Source: RGDT01 sp964630925 (lineage in GTDB: Bacteria; Planctomycetota; Planctomycetia; Gemmatales; Gemmataceae). From it: 18,261 bases of DNA. Position numbers and translations under genes: made by a program. Positions 17,106 to 18,261 of this stretch are shown here, piece after piece. The DNA is taken from the NCBI GenBank assembly GCA_964630925.1, contig CAZVZK010000189.1:1-18261 (forward strand), written 5' to 3'. The notes under the pieces are model-generated. The model did no database searches. It saw only the letters and a list, made by a program, of their open reading frames with translations, and was not told the origin of the DNA. How positions within the stretch are numbered: position 1 is the stretch's first letter; each line of letters opens with the position of its first letter.

Positions 17106-17700
17106 GCCTCGCGCATTGGCGATTTCGGCTCTATTGATGCTCCTCAGCACCGGCGGGCTGTGCTCCGCGCAAACGAAGGTCCGTGTGGCATTCGTCGACG
17201 ATGATGGCAACCCGGTCATGGATGGCAAGACCCCCCCTGCCCCTGTGTCCATCCGCGTGATCCTACGCTGGTCTGATGACGGGTTCGCGGCTGGAGAGGC
17301 TGCGGGAGTTGCGGGCGGAGAGGTTACCATCCCGGCTGGCGTCACAGAACCGAACTTCAGCATCGAGTGGTTCTATCAAGGATTCCATGAGGTCCACGGC
17401 TTTTCGACCCGTAAGGGCCAAGCCCTGGCCCTTCATCACCTTGCGAGACCGCCAAAAAAAGCCTCAGATGAGCAACTATTCCGCTACGCACCCATTTTGG
17501 TGACGTATCATAACCGACTGAAAGTCGAAAAGGATGCACGAACCCGGAAAATCCTTCAACTCATTCTGGAAGAGGGCAAGGCGGGCCTTGCAGCGGTCAA
17601 CAACGAGTTGGTTCTCCGAAAGTCAAGGGAGAAGCCGGCCCCCTTGTTCGCCGCGAACCCGCCGTGGAAGAATGATTTCGGCCTGTTGTTGAGGGAATAG
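17086..17700 (+). CDS. Secreted protein of unknown family, coupled to the third patatin
   Basis: The product has 204 residues. The N-terminus has a signal peptide: a charged start, a hydrophobic core ALAISALLMLLSTGGLC (about 10-26), then SAQ with probable cleavage near residues 28-29. The mature part starts with a strand-rich stretch (KVRVAFVDDDGNPVMDG) that resembles an immunoglobulin-like or carrier-type fold in style only. A more helical C-terminal half follows (KDARTRKILQLILEEGKAG). I do not recognise a family. Its ATG lies inside the last 20 bp of the patatin gene with a GAAGG-type ribosome site before it, which indicates a two-gene unit. It may act with the exported C-terminal domain of the patatin; this is inferred only from coupling and predicted location. 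Base composition at its end is noticeably lower in GC than the minus-strand operon. Confidence 0.75.
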   Translation: MTSRASEPRALAISALLMLLSTGGLCSAQTKVRVAFVDDDGNPVMDGKTPPAPVSIRVILRWSDDGFAAGEAAGVAGGEVTIPAGVTEPNFSIEWFYQGFHEVHGFSTRKGQALALHHLARPPKKASDEQLFRYAPILVTYHNRLKVEKDARTRKILQLILEEGKAGLAAVNNELVLRKSREKPAPLFAANPPWKNDFGLLLRE

Positions 17701-17807
17701 TGAACCGACAAAATTCAGGATAGATAGAATATATTCAGTCCCTCTTACCGAGGCGCTGAGGCCAAATGTTCTACGAGAAAGGGCATATCTGCGTCGGGGC
17801 AACAATA

Positions 17808-17977
17808 TCAATCGCCATCGAGCCAGAACTCCGCCAGCCATTGCTTGAGGTCGACATGCGACCCGTCCGACTGGGCGGTGGCGTTGAGCTCATTGGCGTG
17901 GTAGGCGGTTGCGTCCGCTGGCTGCGGCCTACGTGGTCGAGCTGTTTTTCGAGTGGGTTGAAACGCCCTTCCGTCAT
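17808..17977 (-). pseudogene. Frameshifted fragment resembling the DUF4331 gene
   Basis: Two overlapping minus-strand frames each look coding for part of their length. The first gives MTEGRFNPLEKQLDHVGRSQ then RTQ; the second gives AYHANELNATAQSDGSHVDL then KQWLAEFW before a stop at 17808. The first contains QLDHVGRSQRTQ, almost the same as QIDHVGRSQRTQ in the DUF4331 protein, and at DNA level 17910-17940 matches 171-201 at 30 of 31 bases. After the match, the left gene reads LLNTVHPSKHVAALEQ and the second frame reads ELNATAQSDGSHVDLKQ, a weaker similarity that continues only if a frameshift is assumed. The most likely reading is a decayed partial copy. A short shared motif in an unrelated small gene is the alternative. 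Confidence 0.4.
17910..17940. repeat. 31-bp near-identical repeat, right copy
   Basis: This is the second copy of the 31-bp segment at 171-201, with one difference. It lies within the frameshifted minus-strand fragment at the right end, about 17.7 kb from the first copy. The same amino acids are encoded in one of the two frames, which suggests descent from a coding sequence rather than a non-coding repeat element. Confidence 0.7.
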
Positions 17978-18060
17978 CCGCCGCCATGCCGCTCGGCACC
18001 CAACGACGGCGGCGCGGGCGCGGATACGCGGCCTCTCCGGACATCATGCCCGTCGTCGGT

Positions 18061-18228
18061 CTACACGCCGGCCGCCACGCCCTTGTCGGCGCAGAGCAGG
18101 ACGACGGCGACGCCCATGAGGACGCTGCCGACGTGCAGGAACGGCGTCACGTCGGGCTCGTTCTCCCGGCACATCCGCAGGGTCTCCGCCCTCCTCCGCA
18201 GGTGCTCCGTACGCGCCCGGCGAATCAC
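18061..18228 (-). CDS. Possible small membrane protein
   Basis: A 55-codon frame begins at GTG 18228 and ends at TAG 18061. Codon third positions are almost all G or C from this GTG onward, and less so before it, which supports coding and this start. The N-terminal half is very basic (VIRRARTEHLRRRAETLR). The C-terminal half has a single hydrophobic span about residues 33-50 (PFLHVGSVLMGVAVVLLC). No family is recognised and no good ribosome site is visible. The frame stays open to the right edge, so it could also be the end of a longer gene that starts outside the window. Confidence 0.4.
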   Translation of the reverse strand: MIRRARTEHLRRRAETLRMCRENEPDVTPFLHVGSVLMGVAVVLLCADKGVAAGV

Positions 18229-18261
18229 GTCACCCGTTGAAGAGCAAACACTGACGGCCCG

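Larger units (their letters stand above)
17701..18060. other. AT-richer, poorly coding stretch
   Basis: These 360 bp hold no intact gene that I can support. The first 130 bp are clearly richer in A and T than the rest of the window and include the 10-bp palindrome GAATATATTC (17727-17736) and two copies of ATTCAG. The middle contains a decayed fragment resembling the left-hand DUF4331 gene. No strong rho-independent terminator is visible after the secreted-protein gene. Confidence 0.5.

Noticed and set aside
1..18261. CRISPR array, transposon ends, tRNA or rRNA genes
   Set aside because: I saw no regularly spaced direct repeats, transposase motifs, terminal inverted repeats or RNA-gene-like sequences on reading both strands.

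Overview
The window is GC-rich, with most genes tightly packed on the minus strand. The gene content (membrane patatins, a DUF4331 protein, a di-haem cytochrome lipoprotein and an FHA-LuxR regulator) suggests a large-genome environmental Gram-negative bacterium. A planctomycete of the Gemmata type fits best, but this is inferred from gene style: there is no rRNA, tRNA or marker gene to confirm it.

Layout. From about 13.8 kb leftwards, six genes run on the minus strand with short gaps or overlaps. In transcription order they are: a patatin-like protein with an N-terminal multi-span membrane domain (13821-10951); an M6-type zinc metalloprotease with a C-terminal P domain (10747-8891); a large lipoprotein with two CxxCH haem sites and four membrane spans (8814-5776); a GMC flavin oxidoreductase (5744-3435); a second patatin-like protein with a membrane bundle inserted in its catalytic domain (3423-871); and a DUF4331 protein with a signal peptide (874 to beyond the left edge). 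The last three junctions are 31 bp, 11 bp and a 4-bp ATGA overlap, so an operon is likely. A 342-bp divergent region separates this block from plus-strand genes: an FHA-LuxR regulator (14164-14769), a third patatin-like protein with a membrane hairpin and a predicted exported C-terminal domain (15129-17105), and an overlapping secreted protein of unknown family (17086-17700). The right end is AT-richer and poorly coding. It holds a short decayed fragment resembling the left-hand DUF4331 gene and a possible 55-residue membrane protein.

How the genes may work together. Three membrane-bound patatin-family hydrolases of three different architectures share the locus with a flavin oxidoreductase, a di-haem cytochrome, a metalloprotease and secreted proteins. 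A reasonable inference is an envelope-located system in which patatins release acyl chains from lipids and the GMC enzyme and di-haem cytochrome oxidise the products or an imported hydrophobic substrate. The FHA-LuxR protein is a candidate regulator that would respond to Ser/Thr phosphorylation. This combination does not match any named system I know. The family calls rest on visible motifs; the joint function is hypothesis.
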